From Micromonospora arborensis (GTDB taxonomy: Bacteria > Actinomycetota > Actinomycetes > Mycobacteriales > Micromonosporaceae), in NCBI RefSeq assembly GCF_003205615.1, contig NZ_PYBV01000013.1, positions 90,384 through 154,383 on the forward strand: a stretch of DNA of 64,000 nt. Reading direction: 5' to 3'. The position numbers were made by a program, and so were the translations under genes. The notes under the pieces were generated by a model that saw only the letters and a list, made by a program, of their open reading frames with translations, made no database searches and was not told the DNA's origin. Shown one piece after another: positions 7,872 to 16,907 of the stretch (positions are counted from its first letter, which is position 1; every line of letters begins with the position of its first letter).

Positions 7872-8783
7872 CTACCGGCTTCCTGATTGGCGATCCGTCG
7901 GTGGGGTGGGCTCGCCTGGTTGGGTCTGCCCGACGGCGTGGCGCAGTGCGCTGACGAAGGCCGTGGTCGCGGGTGGATCCGGCGGTTCGCCGTAGGTGGC
8001 CAGGTAGACGTGCCGCCGGAAGTCGCGCAGGACGCTGGCCTCGATTCCGGGCGCGTGGTGGGTACGCAGTGCCAGCCCCGGCATGGTGGTCACGCCCATG
8101 CCGGCAGCGACCAGTGCCTGCTGGACGATGATGTCGTCGCTGGTGTAGGCGATGGGCGGGACGAAGCCGGCCCGATCGCAGGCCTCAAGGAACTCGCGGC
8201 GGCAGTTCTCGCAGCCCGCGATCCAGGCGGAGTCGCGGTTGCCGGCCAGTGTCTGGCCGGGTTCGAGGCTGAGCAGGTACATCGGATCGTCGAACAGATG
8301 GGTGGCGCGAATGTCGTCCGGGGTCGTGTCGTCGTAGCGGAAGACGACAGCGACGTCGACCTGTCCGGCCCGCAGCAGGTCGAGTGCCACGCGCGGGTGG
8401 GCCTCGGTCAGCTGCAGTTCGATGCCCGGGTGCTCGCGGCGCAGGGTGCCCGCGGCGTGCGGCACCAGCGCGGCGAGCGCCGACTGGAAGCCGGCGACCC
8501 GGACGCGGCCGGTGCGCAGGCCCACCATCGCCGACAGTTCCGCGGCGGCGGCGTCGACCCGGCCGAGGATCTCGGTGGCGCGGCGGGCGAGGTGCTCGCC
8601 CTCCGGGGTGAGCCGGATGCCCCGGCCGACCCGCTGGACGAGCCGGGCCCCGGTCTCGGCCTCCAGCCTGGCCAGATGATGACTGACGGCGGGCTGGGAG
8701 TAGTTCAGGTGCTTGGCGGCCCTGGTGACCGATCCCTGCGCGGCGATCGCCGCGAGAACCCGTAACCGCAGGATGTCCAGCAT
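7872..8783 (-). CDS. LysR family transcriptional regulator
   Basis: 303 aa. The N-terminal winged HTH is MLDILRLRVLAAIAAQGSVTRAAKHLNYSQPAVSHHLARLE (LysR type, about residues 1-60), followed by the periplasmic-binding-protein-like effector domain (about 90-290, including RVRVAGFQSALAALVP and AGMGVTTMPGLAL). It is divergent from a cysteine-dioxygenase-like gene, so that gene is the most likely target, and the ligand may be a thiol or sulfur compound (inference). The C-terminal ~12 residues are a proline-rich tail. Confidence 0.9.
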   Translation of the reverse strand: MLDILRLRVLAAIAAQGSVTRAAKHLNYSQPAVSHHLARLEAETGARLVQRVGRGIRLTPEGEHLARRATEILGRVDAAAAELSAMVGLRTGRVRVAGFQSALAALVPHAAGTLRREHPGIELQLTEAHPRVALDLLRAGQVDVAVVFRYDDTTPDDIRATHLFDDPMYLLSLEPGQTLAGNRDSAWIAGCENCRREFLEACDRAGFVPPIAYTSDDIIVQQALVAAGMGVTTMPGLALRTHHAPGIEASVLRDFRRHVYLATYGEPPDPPATTAFVSALRHAVGQTQPGEPTPPTDRQSGSR

Positions 8784-8815
8784 TCATAGAGGATACGCAT
8801 GGGTTCGCCCAACTA

Positions 8816-8829
8816 TCGTCATTAGACGA
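8816..8829. promoter_or_regulatory. Candidate LysR box
   Basis: TCGTC (8816-8820) and GACGA (8825-8829) form a perfect 5-4-5 dyad with the AT-rich centre ATTA. It lies 33 bp upstream of the LysR start and 60 bp before the dioxygenase start. Size, AT-rich centre and location fit a LysR recognition site. Confidence 0.45.
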
Positions 8830-8888
8830 ATGAGTCGGCGCGCGGGAGGCTGAGCGGGACAGACCCCCTGCGTGAAGGAGGAGCGGCC

Positions 8889-9389
8889 ATGATCCGGTCA
8901 CCGGCGACGCTCACCGATCTCGCTGCGGCCGTGCGCCAGGCGGTCGACGTGCGGACCGGCTGGACGGACACCGCAGAACGGGTCGCCGACCAACTCCGCG
9001 CGCATCTGCCCGGCCCCGAGATCCTGACGCCCGATCAGCGTCTCGGCCAGCCCGACCGGGTGGCGGGCCACCTGCTGCACGCCGAGCCCGACGGGGCGTT
9101 CTCCATCCTCGGCCTGGTCTGGCGCCCCGGGCAGACCACCCGGATCCACGACCACATCACCTGGTGCGTCGTTGGCGTGCTGTCAGGCATCGAGCACGAG
9201 GAACTGTTCGACGACGCGCTCAACCCCATTGGCACACGGGACAACCCACCCGGCGAGGTCAGCGGCTTCGCGCCGCCCGGCGACATCCACCGCATCCGCA
9301 ACGTCGGCGACGAGACCGCCATCAGCTTGCACATCTACGGCACCGACATCACCCGCGTCGGGTCCAGCGCCCGCCGCTACTACAACTGA
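8889..9389 (+). CDS. Cysteine dioxygenase family cupin
   Basis: 166 aa. The cupin iron-binding motif is RIHDHITWCVVGVLSG (two His of the 3-His site), with the third His in GDIHRIRN. The second half contains the ETAISLHIYGTD segment typical of this family. Members oxidise cysteine or 3-mercaptopropionate to the sulfinate using Fe(II) and O2; the exact thiol substrate cannot be fixed here. A strong GAAGGAGGAG ribosome-binding site precedes the ATG. It is followed 12 bp later by a PNPOx-like gene and is probably co-transcribed and controlled by the divergent LysR. Confidence 0.85.
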   Translation: MIRSPATLTDLAAAVRQAVDVRTGWTDTAERVADQLRAHLPGPEILTPDQRLGQPDRVAGHLLHAEPDGAFSILGLVWRPGQTTRIHDHITWCVVGVLSGIEHEELFDDALNPIGTRDNPPGEVSGFAPPGDIHRIRNVGDETAISLHIYGTDITRVGSSARRYYN

Positions 9390-9401
9390 GGAACTTGAAC
9401 C

Positions 9402-9899
9402 ATGGACCAGGACGCCATCGATGAGGTACTGAACCGTCCACTCAGCCAGGAACTACTGGCCCGTGACCTGGCCAGGCTGGCCTTCATCGCGCTGGACGGC
9501 ACCCCGCGGGCAATCCCGATCGGAATCGTCTGGAACGGCACGGAAATCGTCATGTGCACCGCGACGAACGCGCGGAAGCTCCCGGCGTTGCGCCGCAATC
9601 CCGCGGTCGCGCTGACGATCGACACCGAGTCGCATCCGCCGAAGGTTCTGCTCATCCGAGGTCAGGCGGAGCTGGATGTCGTCGAGGGCATCCCGGACGA
9701 GTACTACCAGTGGAACGGCACGTACCAGATGACGCCCGAGCAACGGGCCGAGTGGGAGGAGGGCGTGAAGTCGCTCTACGAGGGCATGGTCCGGGTCCTG
9801 GTGAAGCCAACCTGGGTCAAGCTGATCGACTTCGAGACGACCATGCCCACCGCCATCGAGGAGCTCATGCAGCAACAGCAGGAACGCCAACGCACCTGA
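9402..9899 (+). CDS. PNPOx-like split-barrel flavin/F420-binding protein
   Basis: 165 aa. The N-terminal split beta-barrel is recognisable from LARLAFIALDGTPRAIPIGIVWNG, then MCTATNARKLPALRRNPAVALTIDT, the phosphate-binding region of pyridoxamine 5'-phosphate oxidase-like proteins. These bind FMN, F420 or haem and reduce small substrates. An acidic, glutamine-rich helix ends the protein. The 12-bp spacing after the dioxygenase suggests one transcript, ended by the strong hairpin at 9927-9962. Confidence 0.82.
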   Translation: MDQDAIDEVLNRPLSQELLARDLARLAFIALDGTPRAIPIGIVWNGTEIVMCTATNARKLPALRRNPAVALTIDTESHPPKVLLIRGQAELDVVEGIPDEYYQWNGTYQMTPEQRAEWEEGVKSLYEGMVRVLVKPTWVKLIDFETTMPTAIEELMQQQQERQRT

Positions 9900-9926
9900 A
9901 CGCGCAGACGCACCGCCGCACGGCAA

Positions 9927-9962
9927 GGGTCCCCTTCCGACGACGCCGTCGGAAGGGGACCC
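9927..9962 (+). terminator. Perfect 16-bp hairpin terminator
   Basis: Arms 9927-9942 and 9947-9962 are perfectly complementary over 16 bp with a 4-nt loop, 27 bp after the stop of the PNPOx-like gene. It shares its core (cttccgacgacg) with the hairpin at 11821, suggesting a common intrinsic-terminator type in this genome. Confidence 0.85.
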
Positions 9963-10104
9963 AGCAGCGCCTGGTGCGACGCCGATGCCCACCCACAAGT
10001 AGCCGATGAGCGGGTGGTGGTCGTGATGTCACTGGGTACCGGTGCGGCCCATCATGGCGAACCCAGTCGGTGAGGCGAGCGGAGCTGCCGATGAGCGAAA
10101 GCCG

Positions 10105-10875
10105 CTAGCAGAGCGGAGTGTTGGAGCCGGGTGGACGGCCATCGACGCACAGGTCGCTGAGGGCGAAGGCGAGTCGGGCTGCAAGAGCCGCATCGGCGAG
10201 CGTGAGTTCTGCGATCAGCGCGGCTGTCGCCGCGGTGAGGGCACGGGTGAGTTCAGCTTCGTCGAGCGCGCGTACCAGGGTGGTGTTCAGCGGCGCGGTC
10301 ACCTCCGAGGGAAGCAGGTGGGCACCTTTCGCATGGCTCGTAGGGTGACCGAGGCGCAGGCAGGCCAGGGCGAGAACCTGGCCGCGTAGGGCGCTTATCC
10401 ACTGCTCGGCCTGCCACCAGCGGTGTCGTCGGATGCATGTCCACGCGTGCAGGGCATGGTGCCATCCCAACCCGACCAGGGTCCGCCGACAGGGGGACGG
10501 GTCTTCCTTTGCATGTGCGGGATGCCCGAAGACGGTGCGCCAGTTCGGGCCATGCGGACCGAACTCCGCAGCCGGGGTGAACCCGATGTCCACTTCGAGC
10601 ATCTCGGGAAGCAGGAACACCCGATACACCGACGAGCCGGACGGTAAGTCCCAGTGATGAACGGCGGCGAAGTCACGGTAGAGCAGTTCGGTCCAGCGGC
10701 GCATCGCTGAATCCAGCGGTCCTTCGATGCCGAACGCCACGTCAATGTCCGACCATCGGTCGCCGCCGCTGACGGCGTGGGATCCGGTGATGGCGGCCCC
10801 GACGACGGCGGGGTCTCCTTCGGCCAAACCGAGCAACCGCTCTCGGATCGAGTCACGCTCGCCGACGGAGAACAC
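10105..10875 (-). CDS. Nucleotidyltransferase-domain protein
   Basis: 256 aa. The N-terminus has the polymerase-beta-like nucleotidyltransferase signature GSHAVSGGDRWSDIDVAF (GS motif with the D-x-D metal pair) and a later Asp in MLEVDIGF. The C-terminal half is helical and resembles the substrate domain of antibiotic-type or MNT-like nucleotidyltransferases. It would transfer an NMP to a small molecule, a protein or a tRNA; the substrate is unknown. It stands alone between the dioxygenase group and the toxin-antitoxin operon. Confidence 0.75.
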   Translation of the reverse strand: MFSVGERDSIRERLLGLAEGDPAVVGAAITGSHAVSGGDRWSDIDVAFGIEGPLDSAMRRWTELLYRDFAAVHHWDLPSGSSVYRVFLLPEMLEVDIGFTPAAEFGPHGPNWRTVFGHPAHAKEDPSPCRRTLVGLGWHHALHAWTCIRRHRWWQAEQWISALRGQVLALACLRLGHPTSHAKGAHLLPSEVTAPLNTTLVRALDEAELTRALTAATAALIAELTLADAALAARLAFALSDLCVDGRPPGSNTPLC

Positions 10876-11096
10876 CGCGCCACCCTATCGCCTCATTTCC
10901 AGTGACATGTGCACTAACTGACGGCCGCAACACATCCTCTTCTGGCCGCAGGTCGCACGGCGTGGAACGCGGCTGCCCGGCGGGTGGCGAGACGCGATCA
11001 TGCCGAAGAAGCAGTGCAACCGATCTTGCTTGAACGGCAAGGGCCTCAACGGCCCGAGGCGCGCGGACGCAGCGAGGGCTGACAACCTTCGACGGT

Positions 11097-11114
11097 GGTA
11101 GCACAAGTGCTACC
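11097..11114. promoter_or_regulatory. Palindromic operator of the toxin-antitoxin operon
   Basis: GGTAGCAC-AA-GTGCTACC is a perfect 8-2-8 inverted repeat ending 9 bp before the antitoxin ATG. Antitoxin/toxin complexes of this class repress their own promoter by binding such palindromes. The close spacing suggests a short leader or occlusion of the ribosome-binding region. Confidence 0.75.
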
Positions 11115-11123
11115 GTAGGGCGT

Positions 11124-11372
11124 ATGCATGAAGTTGGACTGCGCGAGATGCGGCAGAACGCCAGTGACCTGGTGCGTCGTGCGCAATCGGGTGAACGCGT
11201 GACGATCACTGTCGCCGGCCGCCCGGCGGCCGTACTCGGCCCGGTCAGTCCTCGAACCTGGCGCGAATGGGACGATCTGGCCGGCCTGTTCGACCAACCC
11301 ACCGACCCAGGGTGGGCAGGCGATCGGGACCTCCTCGACGACACTGTCACGGATCCGTGGGTTGAGCGGTGA
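11124..11372 (+). CDS. Phd/YefM-type antitoxin
   Basis: 82 aa. The N-terminus MHEVGLREMRQNASDLVRRAQSGERVTITVAGRPAAVL is the Phd/YefM DNA-binding fold, whose antitoxins start with a strand and the L/I-R-x-x-x-x-x-x-x-R-x-x-x-G-E core. The acidic C-terminal third (DDLAGLFDQPTD through DDTVTDPW) is the usual toxin-wrapping tail. It overlaps the toxin gene by 4 bp (GTGA). Confidence 0.88.
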   Translation: MHEVGLREMRQNASDLVRRAQSGERVTITVAGRPAAVLGPVSPRTWREWDDLAGLFDQPTDPGWAGDRDLLDDTVTDPWVER

Positions 11373-11752
11373 GCCGCGGCATCCTCGACACCAGCGTCCT
11401 CATCGCTACGGACGTAACCCCGATTCCTGGCGAACTGGCCATCAGCGTCGCCAGCCTTGCCGAACTTCAGTTCGGTGTCCTGGTCGCGAAGACCGCCGAA
11501 GCGAGGGCGCTCCGCTTGTCGCGGCTGAGCGCCATCCAACGCCGATTTGATCCGCTTCCCATCGACGACGTCATCGCCGACAGCTACGCACGATTGGCCG
11601 CACGCGTCGTAGAGATCGGCCGCCAGCCGCGAGCCAGAGTTATGGACCTCCTCATCGCCGCAACCGCACACGCGCATGACGCCGCCATCTACACCCGCAA
11701 CGCCGACGACCTAGCAGGCCTCGAAGACCTCATCACGATCCACACGATCTGA
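11369..11752 (+). CDS. VapC-like PIN-domain toxin
   Basis: 127 aa from the GTG at 11369. PIN-domain metal ligands are visible: Asp in GILDTSVLIA (residue 7), Glu in SLAELQFG, Asp in RVMDLLIAATAHAHDA and Asp in TRNADDL. Family members are Mg-dependent RNases that cut tRNA or rRNA and arrest growth. The overlap with the antitoxin and the shared palindromic operator support a functional type II module. Confidence 0.88.
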   Translation: MSRGILDTSVLIATDVTPIPGELAISVASLAELQFGVLVAKTAEARALRLSRLSAIQRRFDPLPIDDVIADSYARLAARVVEIGRQPRARVMDLLIAATAHAHDAAIYTRNADDLAGLEDLITIHTI

Positions 11753-11820
11753 CAGCGTCCCGCCGAGCCGGTCAGATGAAGCGGCAGGGCCGCACCAGGT
11801 GACCCGTGCAGCAGAAGCAG

Positions 11821-11860
11821 AAGGGCCTCCTCCCGACGACGCTGTCGGGAGGAGGCCCTT
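11821..11860. terminator. 17-bp hairpin, likely bidirectional terminator
   Basis: Arms 11821-11837 and 11844-11860 pair perfectly over 17 bp around a 6-nt loop. It sits between the convergent toxin gene (stop 11752) and the ABC substrate-binding gene (stop 11875) and can end both transcripts. Confidence 0.85.
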
Positions 11861-11874
11861 GCCTGCGGTGTGAC

Positions 11875-13617
11875 TTACGGCTTGACGTACGCGTTCACGA
11901 ACGACGCGTAGCCGAAGACGCTGGAGATGAAGACCCCGCCGGCCTTGGACCCGTGCACGTTGTAGGCCACGTCGACGAAGAGCGGCACCACCGGGGCGTA
12001 CTCCTTCATGATCCGCTCGTCGAGCTTGGCCCACTCGGGGCCCTGCTCGGCCGCGGACATCGCCTGGATGCGGTCCATCTCGGCGTTGATTGTCGGGTCG
12101 TTGAAGTAGGACTGGTTGCTGTTGCCCTCGGCCTTGATGGAACGGCCGTCGTAGAGCACCGGCAGGATCGACGCCCCGCTGGGCCAGTCCGCCGCCCAGT
12201 TACCGATGTACAGGTCCCAGGGGTTGTCCTTCTTCTTGATCTCGTCGAGCTTCGCGTCGTCGGAGATGTTCCGCAGCGTGATCTTGAAACCGGCCCGCTC
12301 CAGGTTGGCCTTGAGCTGGGCGCCCTGCTGCTGCTCGGTCGAGTTGTCGGCGACACCGAGGACCAGCTCGGGCGTCTTCCCGCCGAGCAGTTCCTTGGCC
12401 TTGTCGACGTTGCCGTTCGGTCCCGCCGGGTACGCCTCGTACGCCTTGTAGCCGATGGTGGCCGGCGGCATCAGGGTGGTCAGCGGCGCGGCGACGGTCT
12501 GCCCGCCCATCGCCTTGATGAAGCCCTCGCGGTCGATGGCGTAGTTGAGTGCCTGGCGGACCTTCAGGTCGGTGACCCGCTGGTTGTTGATCACGAGCTG
12601 GTTGGCGCTCGGGGTCGGCGAGAGGATCGTCCGCGACTTGAGCGCGGCGTCCCCGGCCACCTTGGCGACCAGCGAGGCCGGCACGAAGTTGAAGGCGAGT
12701 GCGCTCTGGTCGGCGCCGTTGTCGGCGATCACCCGGTTGTTGGCGGCGTCCGCGGTCGGGCCGAAGCTCCACACGAACTGGTCCGGGTACTGGTGCCGGA
12801 CCGGGTCGGTGTTCGCGTCCCAGTTGGGGTTGCGGTCCAGGGTGATCTGCACGCCGACCTGGTTCTTGGCGACCTTGTAGGGGCCGGACGAGAACGGCTG
12901 CTTGTCCAGGTCGACGCCGGTGTCCTTGTCGGCGGGCAGCGGCGCGGTGGTCGGCAGCGAGACCGCGAACGGCAGGTCACAGCGGGGCTTGGCGAACTCG
13001 AAGCGCAGCGTCTTGGCGTCCGGCGCGGACAGGCCGGGCGGCAGCGACGTCTTGTTCTTCTTGAAGTCCCACTTGGTGTCGAACTGCGGGGTGTCGGCCA
13101 GCCACTCCTGGAGGTAGGTGGGGCCGCCGGAGAGGTCCGGGTCGAAGGAACGGGCGATGCCGTACGCGATCTCCTTGGAGGTGATCGGCCGGCCGTCCTC
13201 GAACTTCACCCCGTCCTTGATCGTGAATTCCCAGACCTTGCAGTCGTTGTTGACGTTCTTGCCCGGGGTCTCGGCCAGGTCACCGACGAGGACCAGGCCG
13301 CCCTTGCCGTCGTCCTTCCAGGTGGTCAGGTAGCGCGCGAAGAGCGGGTTGGTCATCAGACCGGCGAACGAGTACGTCCGCTGCGGGTCGAGGTGGGAGA
13401 TCGGCGACTCCCGGATGATGGTGAAGGTGCCACCCTTCTGGGCGCCGCTCACCTCGGCCGCCGGGCCCTGCGAGTCCTTGGGGTCGGTCGCGATGACCCC
13501 GGTCTGCTGCCGTTCGGTGTCGACCGTGGTGCCCTCGCCCGTGTTCTTCGAGCACGCACCCAATGCCACAACCAGAGCTATCGCGCCGCCTGCGGCAACC
13601 GCCACGCGTGGTCGCAT
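11875..13617 (-). CDS. Oligopeptide-type ABC transporter substrate-binding lipoprotein
   Basis: 580 aa. The signal peptide [20 protein letters not shown] ends in the lipobox L19-G-A-C22, so the mature protein is lipid-anchored outside the membrane. The body is a family 5 solute-binding protein (DppA/OppA/NikA type): the stretch FTIKDGVKFEDGRPITSKEI near residues 140-160 and QALNYAIDREGFIKA near 355-370 are characteristic. It binds peptides or similar ligands. It is the last gene of the operon; the 146-bp gap from the upstream permease, with an AT-richer stretch around 13700-13730, may hold an extra promoter for higher SBP expression. Confidence 0.92.
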   Translation of the reverse strand: MRPRVAVAAGGAIALVVALGACSKNTGEGTTVDTERQQTGVIATDPKDSQGPAAEVSGAQKGGTFTIIRESPISHLDPQRTYSFAGLMTNPLFARYLTTWKDDGKGGLVLVGDLAETPGKNVNNDCKVWEFTIKDGVKFEDGRPITSKEIAYGIARSFDPDLSGGPTYLQEWLADTPQFDTKWDFKKNKTSLPPGLSAPDAKTLRFEFAKPRCDLPFAVSLPTTAPLPADKDTGVDLDKQPFSSGPYKVAKNQVGVQITLDRNPNWDANTDPVRHQYPDQFVWSFGPTADAANNRVIADNGADQSALAFNFVPASLVAKVAGDAALKSRTILSPTPSANQLVINNQRVTDLKVRQALNYAIDREGFIKAMGGQTVAAPLTTLMPPATIGYKAYEAYPAGPNGNVDKAKELLGGKTPELVLGVADNSTEQQQGAQLKANLERAGFKITLRNISDDAKLDEIKKKDNPWDLYIGNWAADWPSGASILPVLYDGRSIKAEGNSNQSYFNDPTINAEMDRIQAMSAAEQGPEWAKLDERIMKEYAPVVPLFVDVAYNVHGSKAGGVFISSVFGYASFVNAYVKP

Positions 13618-13763
13618 GAAGTACCCCCTTCACCCATGTGCCGTGCGGTTCGTCGGAGCGAGAAACCGCCGACGTCCCGAGGATCGTAAGGAAGAAAACC
13701 TGCAAGTTGTGTAACAGTTGTCGATAAATTTCGCCACGGTCGGCGGGCCGGACACCCGGCTGC

Positions 13764-14750
13764 TCAGCGCAGCCGTACCCGGGGGTCGATCGCCGCGTAG
13801 AGCAGGTCCACCAGCACGTTCGCCAGCACCACGAAGACGGCCGCGATCAGCACGGTGGCCATGATGGTGGGCAGGTCACCCGAGCGCACCGCGTCCACCG
13901 CCGTACGCCCCAACCCCTGGATACCGAACGTCGTCTCGGTGATCACCGTGCCACCCAGCGCCCCGCCCACGTCGAGGCCGGCGATGGTCACCACCGGCGT
14001 GATCGCCGCGCGCAGCGCGTGCCGCCCGTACACCTTGGGTTTGGCCAGGCCCTTGGCCCGTGCGGTTCGGACGAAGTCCTCCGACAGCGTCTCCAACATC
14101 TGCGCCCGGGACAGCCGGGCGTAGATGGCCGAGAAGAGGAAGGCCAACGCCACCCAGGCGAGGACCAGCCCACTGGCCCACTTCGCCGGGTTGTCGAACA
14201 GGGACGTGTAGCTGGGCACCGGCAGCAGTCGCAGGTTGTAGACGAACACCAGCAGCAGCACCGCACCCACGAAGTAGAGCTGCAACGAGGCGCCGGTCAG
14301 CGAGAAGCCGATGGCGGCCCGGTCCACCCAGGTGCCTCGGCGCAACGCGGACACCATGCCCAGCCCCACCCCGAGCAGCAACCAGAGGATGGCCGCCGGG
14401 ATCACGATGCTCAGCGTCACCGGCAGCACCCGGGCGATGGTGTCCGAGACAGCCTCGTTGCTGACGTACGACCAGCCCAGGCAGGGCGCGTCGCACCGGC
14501 CGCCCTGAGCGCTGCCCAGGTCCCGTCCGGTGACGATGCCCTTCATGTAACCGGCGTACTGGCTGACCAGCGGGTCGTTCAGGCCCAGATCGTCGCGGAC
14601 CCGCTCCAACCGCTCCGGGCTGCAGTTCTTCGGGCACATGCCGCTGACCGGGTCGCGCGGCAGGGCGAAGAACATCAGGAAGGTCAGCACGCTCACCGCG
14701 AACAGGGTCAGCGTGGCCGAGAAGAGCCGCTTGATCAGAAATCGCGACAT
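13764..14750 (-). CDS. ABC transporter permease, DppB/OppB type
   Basis: 328 aa. It starts with the family-typical amphipathic segment MSRFLIKRLFSATLTLFAVS, has about six membrane helices, and carries the inner-membrane permease EAA-like loop in the region SEDFVRTARAKGLAKPKVYG. It ends with DPRVRLR, usual for this group. An extended extracytoplasmic loop with several cysteines (MCPKNCSPE near residue 38 and GGRCDAPCLGW near 82) is notable and could form disulfides. It lies 10 bp after the second permease gene in the operon. Confidence 0.92.
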   Translation of the reverse strand: MSRFLIKRLFSATLTLFAVSVLTFLMFFALPRDPVSGMCPKNCSPERLERVRDDLGLNDPLVSQYAGYMKGIVTGRDLGSAQGGRCDAPCLGWSYVSNEAVSDTIARVLPVTLSIVIPAAILWLLLGVGLGMVSALRRGTWVDRAAIGFSLTGASLQLYFVGAVLLLVFVYNLRLLPVPSYTSLFDNPAKWASGLVLAWVALAFLFSAIYARLSRAQMLETLSEDFVRTARAKGLAKPKVYGRHALRAAITPVVTIAGLDVGGALGGTVITETTFGIQGLGRTAVDAVRSGDLPTIMATVLIAAVFVVLANVLVDLLYAAIDPRVRLR

Positions 14751-14760
14751 GGTTGACCCC

Positions 14761-15768
14761 CTACCGGGACGACTTCGGATCGAGCGCGTCCCGCAACGCG
14801 TCGCCGAAGAGGTTGAAGGCGAACACCAGCGCGAAGATCATGATGCCCGGGAAGAACACGTACGCCGGGTCGGTCTGGAGGAAGTCCAGACTGTCGTAGA
14901 TCATCCGGCCGAAACTCGGCGTCTCGTCGCTGAGGCCCACGCCGATGAACGAGAGCGCCGCCTCGCTGGTGATGAACTGTGGCACCGCCAGCGAGAACGA
15001 GACCAGGATCGGCGCCCAGATGTTCGGCAGCAGTTGCCGGAAGAGCATGTGCGCCAGCCCGGCGCCGCTGGCCTTGGCCGCCTCCACGAACTCGCGCTCG
15101 CGCAGCGCGATCACCTGCCCACGGACCAGCCGCGCCGTGCTGGTCCACCCGAAGATGGCGAAGACGGCGATCAACACGCCCACCCCGAAGGCCGCCGACA
15201 CCTGCCCCCGCTCGCCGTAGAAGCGCAGCGTCACCGTGGGGGTGAGCGCCAAGGCGATGATCAGGAACGGCATGGCCAGCGTCAGGTCGGTGATCCAGTT
15301 GATCACCGCGTCGAACCAGCCGCCCAGGTAGCCGGCGAGGGCACCGAGCACCACGCCGATCGTCGCGGTGATCAGGGCCGCGGCGAACGCGATGAAGAGC
15401 GAGGTCCGCAGCCCGTAGATCAGCCGGATGAAGATGTCCCGACCCAGCCCCGGCTCCAGACCGAACCAGTGGTCCCCGGTCACACCGCCGGCGTAACCCA
15501 GTGGCATGCCGAAGCCGTCCAACAGGTTTTGGAACTGCTCCCGCGGGCCGATCCCGTAGACCATCTCGATCAGCGGGGCGGCCAGCGCCAGCAGCATGAA
15601 GAAGATCAGCAGTACGCCGCTGACCTTGGCCGTACGGTCGCGGCGCAGCCGGAGCCAGGCGAGCTGACCCGGTGAGCGGCCGACGACACCCTTCGCGGCA
15701 GGCGCGCTCGCGTCCGGGTCGGACTCGATCTCGGCCAGCGCCACACCCTCCACCGGAGACAGGCTCAC
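14761..15768 (-). CDS. ABC transporter permease, DppC/OppC type
   Basis: 335 aa from the GTG at 15766-15768, which overlaps the upstream ATPase stop (GTGA). A cytoplasmic N-terminus (~55 residues) precedes the first helix [20 protein letters not shown]. The core includes DVLFRLIYG-like and [18 protein letters not shown] (EAA loop) features and ends [14 protein letters not shown], the DppC signature end. The frame is open 5' to 15957, but that extension lies inside the ATPase repeat region and is not real. Confidence 0.92.
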   Translation of the reverse strand: MSLSPVEGVALAEIESDPDASAPAAKGVVGRSPGQLAWLRLRRDRTAKVSGVLLIFFMLLALAAPLIEMVYGIGPREQFQNLLDGFGMPLGYAGGVTGDHWFGLEPGLGRDIFIRLIYGLRTSLFIAFAAALITATIGVVLGALAGYLGGWFDAVINWITDLTLAMPFLIIALALTPTVTLRFYGERGQVSAAFGVGVLIAVFAIFGWTSTARLVRGQVIALREREFVEAAKASGAGLAHMLFRQLLPNIWAPILVSFSLAVPQFITSEAALSFIGVGLSDETPSFGRMIYDSLDFLQTDPAYVFFPGIMIFALVFAFNLFGDALRDALDPKSSR

Positions 15769-16907
15769 GACGGCACCTCCTCGACGCTCGTCTCGGCCCC
15801 GCGACCCGCCGGTTCGCCGCCGCTCACGGCGGCCTCCGCCACCAGGCCGGCGTCGGCTGGTTCCGGGCTCGTGCTGGCCGCTTCCCCTTCGGGGCTCGTA
15901 CTGGCCGCTTCCCCTTCGGGGCTCGTGCTGGCCGATTCCCCTTCGGGGAAGTGACACGCGGTGGCCTGGTTGCCGCCGTCGCGGGGGACCAGCGCCGGCT
16001 CATCGGTGGCACAGATGTCCTGCGCCTTCCAGCAGCGGGTGCGGAACCGGCAGCCCGACGGCGGGTCGAGCGGGGTGGGCACGTCACCGGTCAACCGGAT
16101 CCGACCCGCCGGGCCGAGCTTCGTGACGTCCGGGATCGCCGAGAGCAGCGCCCGGGTGTACGGGTGCTGGGGGCGCTCGTAGATGTCCGCCCGGTCGCCG
16201 ATCTCCACGATCCGGCCCAGGTACATCACCGCGACCCGCTGGCAGAAGTGCCGGACCACGGCCAGGTCGTGCGCGATGAACACGAACGCCAGGCCAAGCT
16301 CCCGTTGCAGGTCACGCAGCAGGTTGACGACCTGCGCCTGGATCGAGACGTCCAGCGCGGAGACCGGCTCATCGGCGACGATGAGCTTGGGTCGCAGGGC
16401 GAGCGCGCGGGCGATGCCGATGCGCTGACGCTGGCCGCCAGAGAACTCGTGCGGGTACCGGTTGTAGTGCTCCGGGTTCAACCCGACCAGTTCCAGCAAC
16501 TCCTGCACCCGGGCCTTGATCCCACCCGGCGGCTTGATCCCGTTGACCTGCAACGGCATCGCCACGATCCGGCCGACCGTGTGCCGGGGGTTCAACGAGG
16601 CGTACGGGTCCTGGAAGATGATCTGCAGATCCTGACGCAGCGGGCGCAACTCCCGACGACCGACGTGCGTGATGTCCTGCCCGGCGAACTCGATGCTGCC
16701 GCTGGTCGGCTCCAGCAACCGCACCAGCATCCGGCCGGTGGTGGTCTTGCCGCAGCCCGACTCCCCCACCAGGCCGAGCGTCTCGCCCGGGCGCACATCG
16801 AAGTCGAGCCCGTCCACCGCCCGCACCAGGCCGGTGGCGCGCAGCCCCTGGCGTACCGGGAAATGCTTGCTCAGGCCGCGGACCCGCAGCAACGGCGCAT
16901 CGGTCAT
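15765..16907 (-). CDS. ABC transporter ATP-binding protein, DppF/OppF type
   Basis: 380 aa. Walker A is GESGCGKTT (about residue 49), the ABC signature is [15 protein letters not shown] and Walker B is [12 protein letters not shown], followed by the H-loop HDLAV. The C-terminal oligopeptide-ABC domain has the Cys-containing [29 protein letters not shown] segment thought to bind Fe-S or metal. The tail carries three copies of a nine-residue EGEAASTSP repeat encoded by 27-bp DNA units, not usual in the family. It energises peptide import together with the upstream ATPase. Confidence 0.92.
   Translation of the reverse strand: MTDAPLLRVRGLSKHFPVRQGLRATGLVRAVDGLDFDVRPGETLGLVGESGCGKTTTGRMLVRLLEPTSGSIEFAGQDITHVGRRELRPLRQDLQIIFQDPYASLNPRHTVGRIVAMPLQVNGIKPPGGIKARVQELLELVGLNPEHYNRYPHEFSGGQRQRIGIARALALRPKLIVADEPVSALDVSIQAQVVNLLRDLQRELGLAFVFIAHDLAVVRHFCQRVAVMYLGRIVEIGDRADIYERPQHPYTRALLSAIPDVTKLGPAGRIRLTGDVPTPLDPPSGCRFRTRCWKAQDICATDEPALVPRDGGNQATACHFPEGESASTSPEGEAASTSPEGEAASTSPEPADAGLVAEAAVSGGEPAGRGAETSVEEVPS
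15865..15945. repeat. 27-bp in-frame tandem repeat in the ABC ATPase 3' end
   Basis: Three nearly identical 27-bp units occur at 15865-15891, 15892-15918 and 15919-15945, differing at two positions. They encode the [13 protein letters not shown] repeat in the C-terminal tail. Confidence 0.9.

Noticed and set aside
14761..15957. 398-codon version of the second permease
   Set aside because: The extension reads through the ATPase C-terminal repeat; the GTG at 15766-15768 gives the usual operon overlap and a normal DppC length.
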